In this document: positions 5,463 through 14,100 of the stretch, piece by piece
Position numbering within the stretch: position 1 is the stretch's first letter
How the letters are laid out: each line of letters begins with the position of its first letter
IMG/VR virus record: IMGVR_UViG_3300050020_000115
Location: 1-27,785 of that record
DNA from: a virus
Strand: one strand, 5' to 3'
DNA length: 27,785 nt
Made by a program: the position numbers and the translations under genes
The notes under the pieces: generated by a model
The model's input: only the letters and a program-made list of their open reading frames with translations
The model's database searches: none
Told to the model about the DNA's origin: nothing

Positions 5463-5645
5463 TTAGCAAGACTTAGCGATACCACGTGATACTGAATAAC
5501 CTAATGCGGTTAGGGCCATTGCGGCAACTGCTAAAACTTTATCATAAGCCGAACCGTTGGAAATTATACCGGAAGCGTATAAAAACCCAACCAATGAAGC
5601 CGCAACACTCAACCAAAATTCACTTGTTTTGTAACCTGGTTTCAT
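5463..5645 (-). CDS. Holin-like two-span membrane protein
   Basis: 60 residues with two hydrophobic segments (about 9-28 and 36-54) separated by a short polar turn (ISNGSAYDK) and a charged C-terminus. TAAGGAGAAAG precedes the ATG. It is directly downstream of the endolysin gene. Size, topology and position fit a small class II-type holin that would open the membrane for the lysin; the call rests on context and topology. Confidence 0.7.
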   Translation of the reverse strand: MKPGYKTSEFWLSVAASLVGFLYASGIISNGSAYDKVLAVAAMALTALGYSVSRGIAKSC

Positions 5646-5653
5646 CTTTCTCC

Positions 5654-6598
5654 TTATTTTAATATTTTAAAAGCTTTTAATAACTTAACCCACCAACTAT
5701 CCCCTGTTGGGGTTGGAACGTCTTGTAGAGCCTTCGGTGCCTTTTTAAGGGCATCTATTTCGGCTGCCTGTTCCACAACTTTGGTGTTAGCGTCAGATAG
5801 TTTTTTAAGTGTTTCAGCAGAATCTACTTCTTTGATGACTTCAATTGGTGGTTTGTTGGCTAACTCTGTAAATTTAGCTTGTGCTGCTCGTTCGCACTCT
5901 TGCACAAAACCCCAACTCTCACTTCCGTTATAAGTGTGACTTAACCCGAAAATACTACTCATCTCATCAACTTGGCCTTGAGTTAAAATCACCTCTACAT
6001 TACCGTCCCAAATTACTCTATTACCCATATTAACTCCTTCTTTAAATTGTCCTCCCCAGTTATCACTGCCAGTCTCGTTAAAATCTACTGTATCGTTCCA
6101 CTGGCCATTCTTGACTTGCCTTATCTGTGCTCTTGGGTCCCACTGTCCGCCACTCCAAGCATAAGTCTGCCAACCCCACTTGATCTTACCGTGGTCGAAC
6201 AATCTTTTAATAACATAATATCCACCATAACCGCCGACTCGGTTAGGGTCAATAATTCTATTGACTCCATCAAAATATGAATCTATTACTGCTTGGTCTG
6301 ACTCGGCAGCGTCGAAGTCAACAGCAAAATAAATTGCACCAGTAAAACCTAAACTATTAGCCTGACCTATGGCCGCCTTTGCGTCATTTTCTCCAGCCAA
6401 ATTGCCTGAAAGATCTCGGTTAGCTGTTGACTCCCAAACCAACCCAATACCCAAACCTTGAGCGAATAGAGCATCTCTCTCACCAGCCGACAGGTTCTTA
6501 CCTGGCGTCGGCGATAAATACCGCATCACGCCGCCAAAACCCTGTGCCTTAATATATGCAGGGTCAGGCCGAGCGTAACTGTAGTCTACGAGTTTCAA
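5654..6598 (-). CDS. Endolysin with DUF1906-type glycoside-hydrolase-like domain
   Basis: 314 residues if the TTG is the start; AAGGAG lies five bases upstream, and no in-frame ATG has comparable support. Residues about 3-190 match the DUF1906 / Rv2525c-like TIM-barrel domain: VDYSYARP at the start, GGVMRYLSP, the acidic IYFAVDFDAAESD strand, GGYGGYYVIKRL, and a terminal WQTYAWSGGQWDPRAQIRQ segment. The family is thought to act on peptidoglycan and is common in lysins. A linker, a probable coiled coil (about 245-285) and a hydrophobic/basic end (WWVKLLKAFKILK) follow; the last could be membrane-active. Its start overlaps the stop of the M23 remnant. Confidence 0.85.
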   Translation of the reverse strand: MKLVDYSYARPDPAYIKAQGFGGVMRYLSPTPGKNLSAGERDALFAQGLGIGLVWESTANRDLSGNLAGENDAKAAIGQANSLGFTGAIYFAVDFDAAESDQAVIDSYFDGVNRIIDPNRVGGYGGYYVIKRLFDHGKIKWGWQTYAWSGGQWDPRAQIRQVKNGQWNDTVDFNETGSDNWGGQFKEGVNMGNRVIWDGNVEVILTQGQVDEMSSIFGLSHTYNGSESWGFVQECERAAQAKFTELANKPPIEVIKEVDSAETLKKLSDANTKVVEQAAEIDALKKAPKALQDVPTPTGDSWWVKLLKAFKILK

Positions 6599-6720
6599 TT
6601 TATCTCCTTCCGCCAAAAAATCCAACCTATTACACAAATCAATCCAATAACCTGACCTTTCTGGACAGGTTGGCCGACAGATACATCTATCCGATTTAGG
6701 TGAGCAAAGTGGTATTTCAC
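6595..6720 (-). pseudogene. Remnant of an M23 (lysostaphin-type) peptidase domain
   Basis: A 41-codon frame starts at a GTG overlapping the upstream stop (GTGA) and stops inside the lysin start (TTGA). It encodes YHFAHLNRIDVSVGQPVQKG followed by QVIGLI, the signature of the beta-barrel of M23 endopeptidases just before the catalytic HxH. The frame then changes to unrelated hydrophobic residues and ends, so neither the zinc ligands nor the HLHFE-type motif is present. It is probably a relic of an older lysin. It might still be translated because the overlaps are intact. Confidence 0.6.
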
Positions 6721-7028
6721 TTTATATCTTTCCAAAATTTAAATATTAGATACAACAATCCAATGACTGCTGAAATATAACCGATAATTTTCAATATCTT
6801 TCTACCCATATAAATATTGGCTTTTTGGTTCTCTACTATATCGTTAAGTGTCGGGATTAAGTTAACCAAAGGAAGTAACTGGTCTATCTTTTTTTCAGTT
6901 TTGCGGTCTCTTTCGTCTACGAGTTTGTCTCTGCTCTCATTTTGCTTACAATGAAACTCCAAATCCCTCGCTAGTTTAGCGATTTGATCGTGGTCTTCTG
7001 AGTGGATTTTTGTTCGTGTTTTTTCCAT
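6717..7028 (-). CDS. Coiled-coil protein with a C-terminal membrane span
   Basis: 103 residues. A charged helical region (about 10-60, with HCKQNESRDKLVDERDRK) precedes a hydrophobic segment (about 77-96, ending in YLIFKFW) and a short basic end. This arrangement is typical of small phage proteins next to lysis genes (XhlA-like or antiholin-like). The ATG is two bases after the stop of the adhesin gene and lacks a clear ribosome binding site, so translation may depend on reinitiation. The specific role is uncertain. Confidence 0.65.
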   Translation of the reverse strand: MEKTRTKIHSEDHDQIAKLARDLEFHCKQNESRDKLVDERDRKTEKKIDQLLPLVNLIPTLNDIVENQKANIYMGRKILKIIGYISAVIGLLYLIFKFWKDIK

Positions 7029-7030
7029 AA

Positions 7031-9430
7031 TTATACTATTAATGAATATTTACCGTTCTCGTCAATAATCTTGTTATTAGTTGAAAGTAAGTTGGCTAAA
7101 ATGTTACCTACGGTCGAAGAAGGAGAAAGTATCGAAACGGGCTTGCCTTGATACCAAGTATCCAATCCTGTTACTGGGTCGGTGGAAGTCACTGTATTAC
7201 CTGAATTGTAAAAATCATCACAGTATAAGTAAGCCGAAGCGGTGGCTGTCAGTCCAATCACTTTAATCGTAGCCAGTCCGTTGATTGCAGAAGCGTAATT
7301 AGCCGCCAAAGAACACATCTGCCAGTTGGTGTTATCGGCTAAAGTAAAAGTCGCATCGGCTACTGTCGAACCAGGAAGCCACAACTCCACTCTGGCCACA
7401 TCTGTTGAAAAGGCGGCGTTCTTCATAAAATAACCCAAGAAATTTACAGAAGAATTGGCTTTGGCGAAGATGTTAAACGACCAAGTAAAACCTGTCAGAC
7501 TCTCTGGTCGAAGTACGACTGCCAGAGAACCAGGAGTCCTGACAATAGTATCGGTTAAAGTCGCTCCCGCAGAACGAGCCGAACCGTAGTTGGTGTACCA
7601 GAAGTGATTGTTGTCGGTTTGTTGTAGTTTGTTAAACTTAATTTCCGAACCTAAAGCTAGTAATAAATAACCCGTAATAAAATTGTTCGACCCAAAAGAA
7701 CAGTTATCGAATAAAATATTATTATATATCGCTCCTAAAGATATATCATACTGTGCAGTTCCGTTTTTACCCTTTGTCCCACATAATAAATTTGTGAAAA
7801 CCGTATCAACCATAGAACCTATAGTGTTTATTCCATTACCCCTGCAAGCGTTTATTTCAACATTACTGAAATTTAACTTATTTCCCGCCATCGTAAGTCC
7901 ATTGGTGGTAATACCTCCCGTTAAAGCGTTAATGTATAGTCCGTTAAATGTTAAGTTAGACAGTGATCCACCGACATACCCCATTCCCGCCCCTACACAT
8001 TTTACGATAAAAAGGTCATTGAAACTTTTATTGGCAGAAGCATTGAAATTTATAGTTGTTGAAGAATTGCAAATAATATTCCCAGTGTAAATACTGGTTG
8101 TTGATGCCGAAGAAAAATAAAACCCATACTGTGACAGCCCCCGATAGAATACGACATAATCAATAGATTCTTGAGACGTAGTGGATACATAGTATCCAAA
8201 TTTTCCTGCCGTCGCCGAACCGAAAGTCTCGATTCTCACCCATTTCGTAGTAACATTACCCGCTGTTGTCACGTTATTTACTGAATAGAAACCATAAACC
8301 GTATTAGTAGTATCAATTAAAACATTCCTCTCTACATTCAAAACCCAAGCTTCTGTGGTGTGGGTGTAAGTCAGTGCCGCTTCCCCTCCGCCCTTTGTTG
8401 TAGAGATAACATAACTATTCGGCCCGACTACTGTTTTGACAAATCTGGTTTCGGCCTCGTTATAATTAGTAGCATTATCCGAAGTGGCGTAAATCACGAT
8501 TTCATCATTAACCGACCAAGCGACATTATCCGCAACAATTAGTGGGTCAGCCGCCGTTCCCACCCCTGAAGCGTATTTTGTCTTATACAGTAAAGTCGAA
8601 GATTTAGGTGATCCTACTAAAGTTCGTTTGGCTGTACCAAAAAGAACCATACCGTAGTTCGTAGTCACGCCATTTTCTTCAAAAGCAAGTCTTGCTAGTC
8701 GTGCGGCAGGATATGGAACAGCCACAGTTCCCATTCTTATCTCTCCGCCGTCTGAGACGATTACATTGCCCTTGCAGGTTAGAGTTGCCGAAGCCACGAT
8801 ATCCCAGTTTAGAAGTCCGTTGCCAGCAACCGTGATTCCGTTTCCCACTGTTCTTTGGATAGCTAGAACGGTGTCTGTACCCGCTCCACATGCCTGTGTT
8901 CCGTCCATCGTTATTGAGACCGTCCCAGTACCGTTTGCTCCGACAACATAAATATTTTCTGTCGCTGCTGGTACGGAAGTCCTATCATCGGGGGTTATAA
9001 AAGCTATTGCTGTACCTGCGGCATCAGCGGCAAAGATAGCCGAAGTTCCAGACGCACCGTTTCTGACTACTTTGAACCGATAATAACCTGCCGTTAAAGA
9101 TGTAAACAAATACGGAGTAGTAAACTTAAAAAATATCCAATTACCTGCCGGTGGAAAGTTATTGGAGTCTACCGTAACTGCCGCTATCGTATCGACTGAA
9201 TTTTCTTGAAGGGTGACAGTATAAGTATAGGGAGATACAGGTTTGGTTGCGACATACATCAAAACTCCAAGACAAGAGTTTAATAATCCTGGAGCGGTGA
9301 AAGTAGCTGTGAAAGAACCCGTAGTGGGGGTTATATTAGTGGTGGCGTGGATTGTTTCGGTATTAGTAACTTGACCCCAAGTGGTTGCGGTTGAAAACGG
9401 TCCGTCTGCTACTGCTACACGTGAGGCCAA
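7031..9430 (-). CDS. Large beta-rich tail adhesin / receptor-binding-type protein
   Basis: 799 residues. It starts at a TTG with AAGGAG four bases upstream, overlapping the region of the preceding stop. It is rich in Thr, Ser, Gly, Asn and Val. The N-terminal third resembles a beta-sandwich; from about 195 (NGLLNWDIVASATLTCKGNV, then SDGGEIRMG) it resembles G8/pectin-lyase-like beta-helix proteins, with many short strand repeats such as NNVTTAGNVTTKWVRIETFG up to about 600. A C-terminal carbohydrate-binding-like beta domain (LRPESLTGFTWSFNIFAKA onward) follows. Size, composition and position before the lysis genes fit a tail spike or fibre that recognises a surface glycan. No catalytic motif is identifiable by eye. 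Confidence 0.7.
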   Translation of the reverse strand: MASRVAVADGPFSTATTWGQVTNTETIHATTNITPTTGSFTATFTAPGLLNSCLGVLMYVATKPVSPYTYTVTLQENSVDTIAAVTVDSNNFPPAGNWIFFKFTTPYLFTSLTAGYYRFKVVRNGASGTSAIFAADAAGTAIAFITPDDRTSVPAATENIYVVGANGTGTVSITMDGTQACGAGTDTVLAIQRTVGNGITVAGNGLLNWDIVASATLTCKGNVIVSDGGEIRMGTVAVPYPAARLARLAFEENGVTTNYGMVLFGTAKRTLVGSPKSSTLLYKTKYASGVGTAADPLIVADNVAWSVNDEIVIYATSDNATNYNEAETRFVKTVVGPNSYVISTTKGGGEAALTYTHTTEAWVLNVERNVLIDTTNTVYGFYSVNNVTTAGNVTTKWVRIETFGSATAGKFGYYVSTTSQESIDYVVFYRGLSQYGFYFSSASTTSIYTGNIICNSSTTINFNASANKSFNDLFIVKCVGAGMGYVGGSLSNLTFNGLYINALTGGITTNGLTMAGNKLNFSNVEINACRGNGINTIGSMVDTVFTNLLCGTKGKNGTAQYDISLGAIYNNILFDNCSFGSNNFITGYLLLALGSEIKFNKLQQTDNNHFWYTNYGSARSAGATLTDTIVRTPGSLAVVLRPESLTGFTWSFNIFAKANSSVNFLGYFMKNAAFSTDVARVELWLPGSTVADATFTLADNTNWQMCSLAANYASAINGLATIKVIGLTATASAYLYCDDFYNSGNTVTSTDPVTGLDTWYQGKPVSILSPSSTVGNILANLLSTNNKIIDENGKYSLIV

Positions 9431-9431
9431 A

Positions 9432-9719
9432 TTACTCCTTAATCGCGGTTATGGTAGGACTCAAACTTAATACTTTACCTTGTTTGGTATCCGATATTGA
9501 AATGGTCTGGTCTGCAAACACTTCTTTTAGTGAAACAAAGTTGTCATCGGCTCTTGAAGACTCCCAGTTATCAACCACCCCTTGAATTGTACTTAAAACA
9601 TCATCTTGAGAAACGGTGCGAGGGAGTTCTCCCGTAACCAAGTTGTGGTCTCCATACATAAACGAGACGTGAAAGGTAAAATCTCCATCTTCGACTAAAC
9701 TAATTGAATTTATGTCCAT
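9432..9719 (-). CDS. Hypothetical structural-region protein
   Basis: 95 residues beginning MDINSISLVEDGDFTFHVSF, with AAAGGAGAAAT upstream. The composition (mixed strands and one amphipathic helix around SQDDVLSTIQGVVDNW) suggests a small compact alpha/beta or beta domain. Its stop overlaps the ribosome binding site of the adhesin gene, so the two are probably expressed together; it could be a tail accessory or an attachment adaptor. No family is recognised. Confidence 0.7.
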   Translation of the reverse strand: MDINSISLVEDGDFTFHVSFMYGDHNLVTGELPRTVSQDDVLSTIQGVVDNWESSRADDNFVSLKEVFADQTISISDTKQGKVLSLSPTITAIKE

Positions 9720-9732
9720 ATTTCTCCTTTAA

Positions 9733-10665
9733 TTAACTATAAACGGCACTCGTTTTTGCATTGTCCCAACTATCTATGGCGTGAGTTATGGTTATTGGTG
9801 AAATGGTGACAATCTTGGTCAAAAGCCAACCTGTATCTGAAGTCGCCACACCCCTTGCGGCACGTCCGATATAAACCGGCCCTGAAGTATCTATAATTTT
9901 TTGGTCATCAGAACCAACATCGGTGGTGGGGAGCCCACCGGTAGAAGTCATTGGGTTGTTTATTGTTACTTTCCCACTAGGTACAGGGAATCGTAACGCT
10001 TCAATAGCATCTGTGGTTTCCTTTGTAGATTTTATCAAAGGTTTTAAGTCTATCTCGGTGGGTTCTGTTACAGGTATACCTTTAATTGCCTCTACAACGG
10101 TCTGTAAACGACTTTTCACCCCCTCAAGGTCTATTGTTACATCTGAGGCTTTTGTTTCAACATTTATCTTCGGGTCAAGCTTTAGTTTAGATATTTCCTT
10201 TTTAATCAGATCAAGTTTTTCATTGTAGTCTATTTGGTTATCAACGGAGATTTCCTTTAGAGGGGCAGGAATTACAATCTCTTTAACTGCTTTTTCAAGA
10301 GAAGAAAAATCCGTCTTCTCTGGCTTCAGACTCTTTTCAAGTTGCTTGGTCTGCGTTTCTACGTTCTTCTTGGTGTTCTCGACGACTTTAATGATCTCAT
10401 TGAGTCCGATAAGAAGCGCCTTAGTGTCTTTTAGGGAGACTGAACCGTCTATCTTTTGAACATCGGGTGGTTTAGGAAAGTTTTTGACCTCAACACTAAA
10501 TTTGTTCTTGGAAAGTTTGTCTGTGTGTTTCTTGAAAAGGTCGTCAAAGAACTGTTTGGCGTCTTTAATAATCTCTTTTATAAGACCAGCGGTACTTGTC
10601 CGCTCTTGTTTGCCATCGTCAATTTGGCGCATTTCGTCAATAATTTGCTGAGGCGATTTTAGCAT
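9733..10665 (-). CDS. Coiled-coil virion/tail protein
   Basis: 310 residues. A charged helical region covers about 1-230, rich in Lys, Glu, Asp and Ile, with repeated LIGLNEIIKVVENTKKN-type heptads that suggest a trimeric or dimeric coiled coil. A short beta domain follows, with DTSGPVYIGRAARGVATSDT near 260-280, a pattern I associate with C-terminal domains of phage minor structural proteins. The start overlaps the previous stop by seven bases. A fibre shaft or tail connector is plausible; the exact role is unknown. Confidence 0.65.
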   Translation of the reverse strand: MLKSPQQIIDEMRQIDDGKQERTSTAGLIKEIIKDAKQFFDDLFKKHTDKLSKNKFSVEVKNFPKPPDVQKIDGSVSLKDTKALLIGLNEIIKVVENTKKNVETQTKQLEKSLKPEKTDFSSLEKAVKEIVIPAPLKEISVDNQIDYNEKLDLIKKEISKLKLDPKINVETKASDVTIDLEGVKSRLQTVVEAIKGIPVTEPTEIDLKPLIKSTKETTDAIEALRFPVPSGKVTINNPMTSTGGLPTTDVGSDDQKIIDTSGPVYIGRAARGVATSDTGWLLTKIVTISPITITHAIDSWDNAKTSAVYS

Positions 10666-10874
10666 TTGACGATCTTTCCATCTAAAACTTTGAACAATTT
10701 AGGGTCAATATTGCAACCCGAAGGGCATTTTATACACCTAACACTTAGAAGTTCAGAGTTTGGGTCTTGTTTTTCATCCTCACAATAAAAATGTTCGCAA
10801 ATTGTATTGGAGTGGTCTTTGACAGTATATTCGGAAAATGGATCTACCTCATTTTCAATCTCTTCTTCTAGCAC
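10659..10874 (-). CDS. Small Cys-containing protein (possible zinc module)
   Basis: 71 residues from a GTG start that overlaps the upstream stop. It is acidic at the N-terminus, with Cys/His positions CEHFYC near 26-31 and RCIKCPSGC near 46-54, plus a C-terminal Cys. A single zinc site is plausible. It lies within the structural operon between two virion-type genes. Unknown function. Confidence 0.6.
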   Translation of the reverse strand: MLEEEIENEVDPFSEYTVKDHSNTICEHFYCEDEKQDPNSELLSVRCIKCPSGCNIDPKLFKVLDGKIVKC

Positions 10875-11095
10875 GTTGAACCTTTCTTTGGGCCGTGTTT
10901 CTTAAGAGCCTTTTTAAGGTTAACTTTCTTCCCAGTCGGTTCAGTTACTGCCAAACTCTTACCGCTTACTCCGCCGTACTGCATCGCTCCTGGTTGTCCG
11001 AAAGGCATTGCTGTCTTCGTAACCACCGGTTTACCTAACTGTCCTGCTTTTTTCTTGGCCTGAAATGCTTTCAGACCGGCTGGTAAAGTTCCCAT
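10868..11095 (-). CDS. Small basic Gly/Lys-rich protein
   Basis: 75 residues, pI clearly basic, with MPFGQPGAMQYGGVSG in the middle and a Lys-rich end (KKVNLKKALKKHGPKKG). The ATG follows TAGGATT. It resembles the basic 62-residue protein at 16449-16637. Both sit beside giant virion proteins, so they may be DNA-contacting internal virion components. No family is recognised. Confidence 0.65.
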   Translation of the reverse strand: MGTLPAGLKAFQAKKKAGQLGKPVVTKTAMPFGQPGAMQYGGVSGKSLAVTEPTGKKVNLKKALKKHGPKKGSTC

Positions 11096-11110
11096 AATCC
11101 TACTTTCTTA

Positions 11111-14100
11111 TTAACGACCTCTTGCGAGTTCGCTTGCCGAGATTCTCGGCGCTTTTAATGCTATTTTACCTGTTGATACTGTTTTTGCTAATTTAGTGAA
11201 GGTGGGTGTTTTAAAATTTTTCAAGGCGGTTATACTGGCAGTTTTCTTACTACCACTTTTCCCCTTAGTAAATCCACCATAACCTAAATACTTGGCGGCG
11301 TTGTCTGAAATTGTCTGAGCGTCGTTCTGGAGTTGAATCGCTTCTAACGGATCAATAGTTGGATCTTGGAGTTGTTTGTTTATCGAATCTATTTTAACTT
11401 GTGCAGTAGTCAACCAACCTTTTAAGTCGCCGGAGGTTTTTTGTTTAACCATTGTCGCAGTTCCGAGTTGATAATCATATTTGATTTTAGGTGTAGGAGT
11501 ACCAGTTCCGTCAGTATTTCTACGCCAAACAGTATCGCCTATAACTTGCATTGCTTTGCCGGACTTCTCAAAATTGGCTTTATCAATCGTCTGTTGAGCC
11601 GATTTGTTAAGATTTGAACCGATTAAACCTGAATTTCCATTACCCATCGCATCACCCGTAGTCGCCAAATTCAACTTAGCAGCAGTTCTGGTATCGTCAA
11701 TAATTTGACCAAGTGCTTTTTGTTTAGTCGCATCATCTGCTTGCTGGTAAGCGGGAGTATTGATCGTATCGTTCATTTTCTGTTGAATAACTTGACCAGA
11801 TTTTTCAAGATTGTCTAATTGTTGTTGGTTCAATGTAACTTTTGGTGTTTTTGGTATCAAAGTTTGATCTGACGTCAATGTAGATGGCACCGGTACATCA
11901 GTTTTACTTGATCCAGCGACATCATAAAGCCTCTGAAGTTCTTGAGTTGCTGGGTCGTTTGCATTTCTAGGTGCTGATGGATAGAAAGGATTTATAGTTC
12001 CCAAAACTCCACCTAAGACGGTTCCATTAGGGTTAGAACCAGGTAAGGTTGACCCAAACATATCTCTTTGAGGGGTGATAGTTTTTCCCCTTAGTATAGG
12101 GATATTGGCTGCCAAAGTATTAGCAACCGTATTCGGATAGTCTCTTTGTTGGGTATCTATCCCTCTGGCTGTTTGCGAAATACCGGCAGGAACTATCGAA
12201 CCCACTGTGCTATTCATAAAAGTTTGTGCATATCTTGTCGGATCGTTAAGAGCATTAGCAAACCCTGAAATACCTTTTAAGTAAGGTTGGTCGGCTACCA
12301 GTCTTCCGGCATCAGCGGCGGCATCAACAACTGCTCCGGCGTGTCCTTTCCCTTGTATTAGAGCTTGTTTATATCCCCCACCTAACCCGACAGCAATTCC
12401 AGCTGGTCCGAAAGCGTTTAGTGAAATCCAACGACCGCCGTGAGCGATACCGTTAGAATCAACACTACCTCCAACAAGGATTGAATTAGGTTTTTTACCC
12501 TGTGCATCCCACAAGGCTTTCTCTTTGGCGTCTGTCGGAGCTTTTAGAGTCATTCTACCTTTAGCCATCATAGTAAAACCAACTGCGGTCGCTGCCGCCG
12601 TTCCAGTTAAAGACTTACCTATTGCCTCGGAAAACGCTCGTTGATCGAAGGAACCAGATTTAATTCCTTTTATCACCTCGACTACACCTTTGCCTAATCC
12701 TAACGGTGTATAGTCAACAATACCTTTCTCAGCGATAGAACCTGGTATTCGAGCAAAAGGAGCTAAAATCTTACCAACATAAGGTATTTTCTGTACTTGA
12801 CTAATAGCATTACCTGATATTGTGCGGTTCATATTGGTAAACTTTTCAGCGGCCAGAGTCGCCTTGTCTATAATTGATTGAGAAGGGTTTTTAGTCATAT
12901 CAGAAACATATTGTGTGAGTTCAGCACCTTTTTTACCAAGATTCATTCCTTCGGTTCGTGCCAATTCTCCAATGTTCATATCATAAGCACCGGCGAAGTT
13001 TCCTTTTGGCAAAACACCGTGAGCGTTCATCACCGTTCTCTCGTAAGCAGTTTCGTGTGTTCCCTTGCCTAAAGTTTGTTCAAATCCTCCCGTGTGGGGC
13101 ATATCCAAACCAGTCTTGATTTTAGTCCCCATCGCTTTTATGCCCCTGCCCTCTCCTTGAACAAAATTAGCGGTATCTTGTATCGGATTGTATGTTAAAC
13201 CCCTTTCACCAGTGAATAGAGAAGTAATTTTATCAACTGCAGCACTAACCGGTCTTGAGGCAAGTTCAATCGGAGCAGTAACTAGATGTGAAACACCTAC
13301 TTTAGCGATTGTCTCCGGTCCTGTCAGGAGTCCTGCTCTCCACAAACCTATACCAGCATCGTATTTACTACGAGGTATTTTATCATTTACAAATTTAATT
13401 AGTTTTTGAGTAGCGAGATTTCTCTCATCAGAACCAGCAGAAGTACTTTTAACTTCAGTCATTGCAGTTTCAAGATTTTTGGCTATAGCACCATCAACTT
13501 TCACACCAGCATTTTCAAGAGTTTTGACTGCTGAGTATTTCATTCCTTCTGGTGTTCTATTCGATAACAAAGAAAACGCTTGCAAACCTTGTGCTTTACC
13601 AGTGGCGTGTTTGGCAAGTCCATTATAAATAGTATTTGCCATTTGATGTCCTGCATCAGTCCCAAGTGCGTCGTGAGATTTGGCAGTCATAATAGCATCT
13701 GAAATCTGTTGAGGGGTCATTCTACCTGCGGTTTGACTAATATCTGAAAGCGCTTTTGTTGTAGATTGATCTAAATTATTTATCGCCTGTGTGCTTTTGG
13801 CAATTTTTTCAGCGTTAGTTCCAACTTTATATTCACTTTGAATCATCTTTTGAACTTCTGGTGAAACTTCATTGGAATTTTTAACTGATGAAACAAAACC
13901 TCGTTGTTTGGTGATTGGTTCTACAACACCCTTTCCTCCCTGACCCACGAGGGGTTCTATGCCCTGTTGTGCGTTTTTATCTAAAAGTTGAGTCGTAGTA
14001 GCAGTTGGAGGTAAAGTTTCAACAGGGGGGACTGTAGATGCTTGAGTTATCCCTTTTGCTTCATTACTAAGAGGGGTTGCGCCATTGACAGAATCTGGTT

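Noticed and set aside
7683-8090. A 135-codon plus-strand frame opposite the adhesin gene
   Set aside because: Antisense shadow of a convincing long gene.
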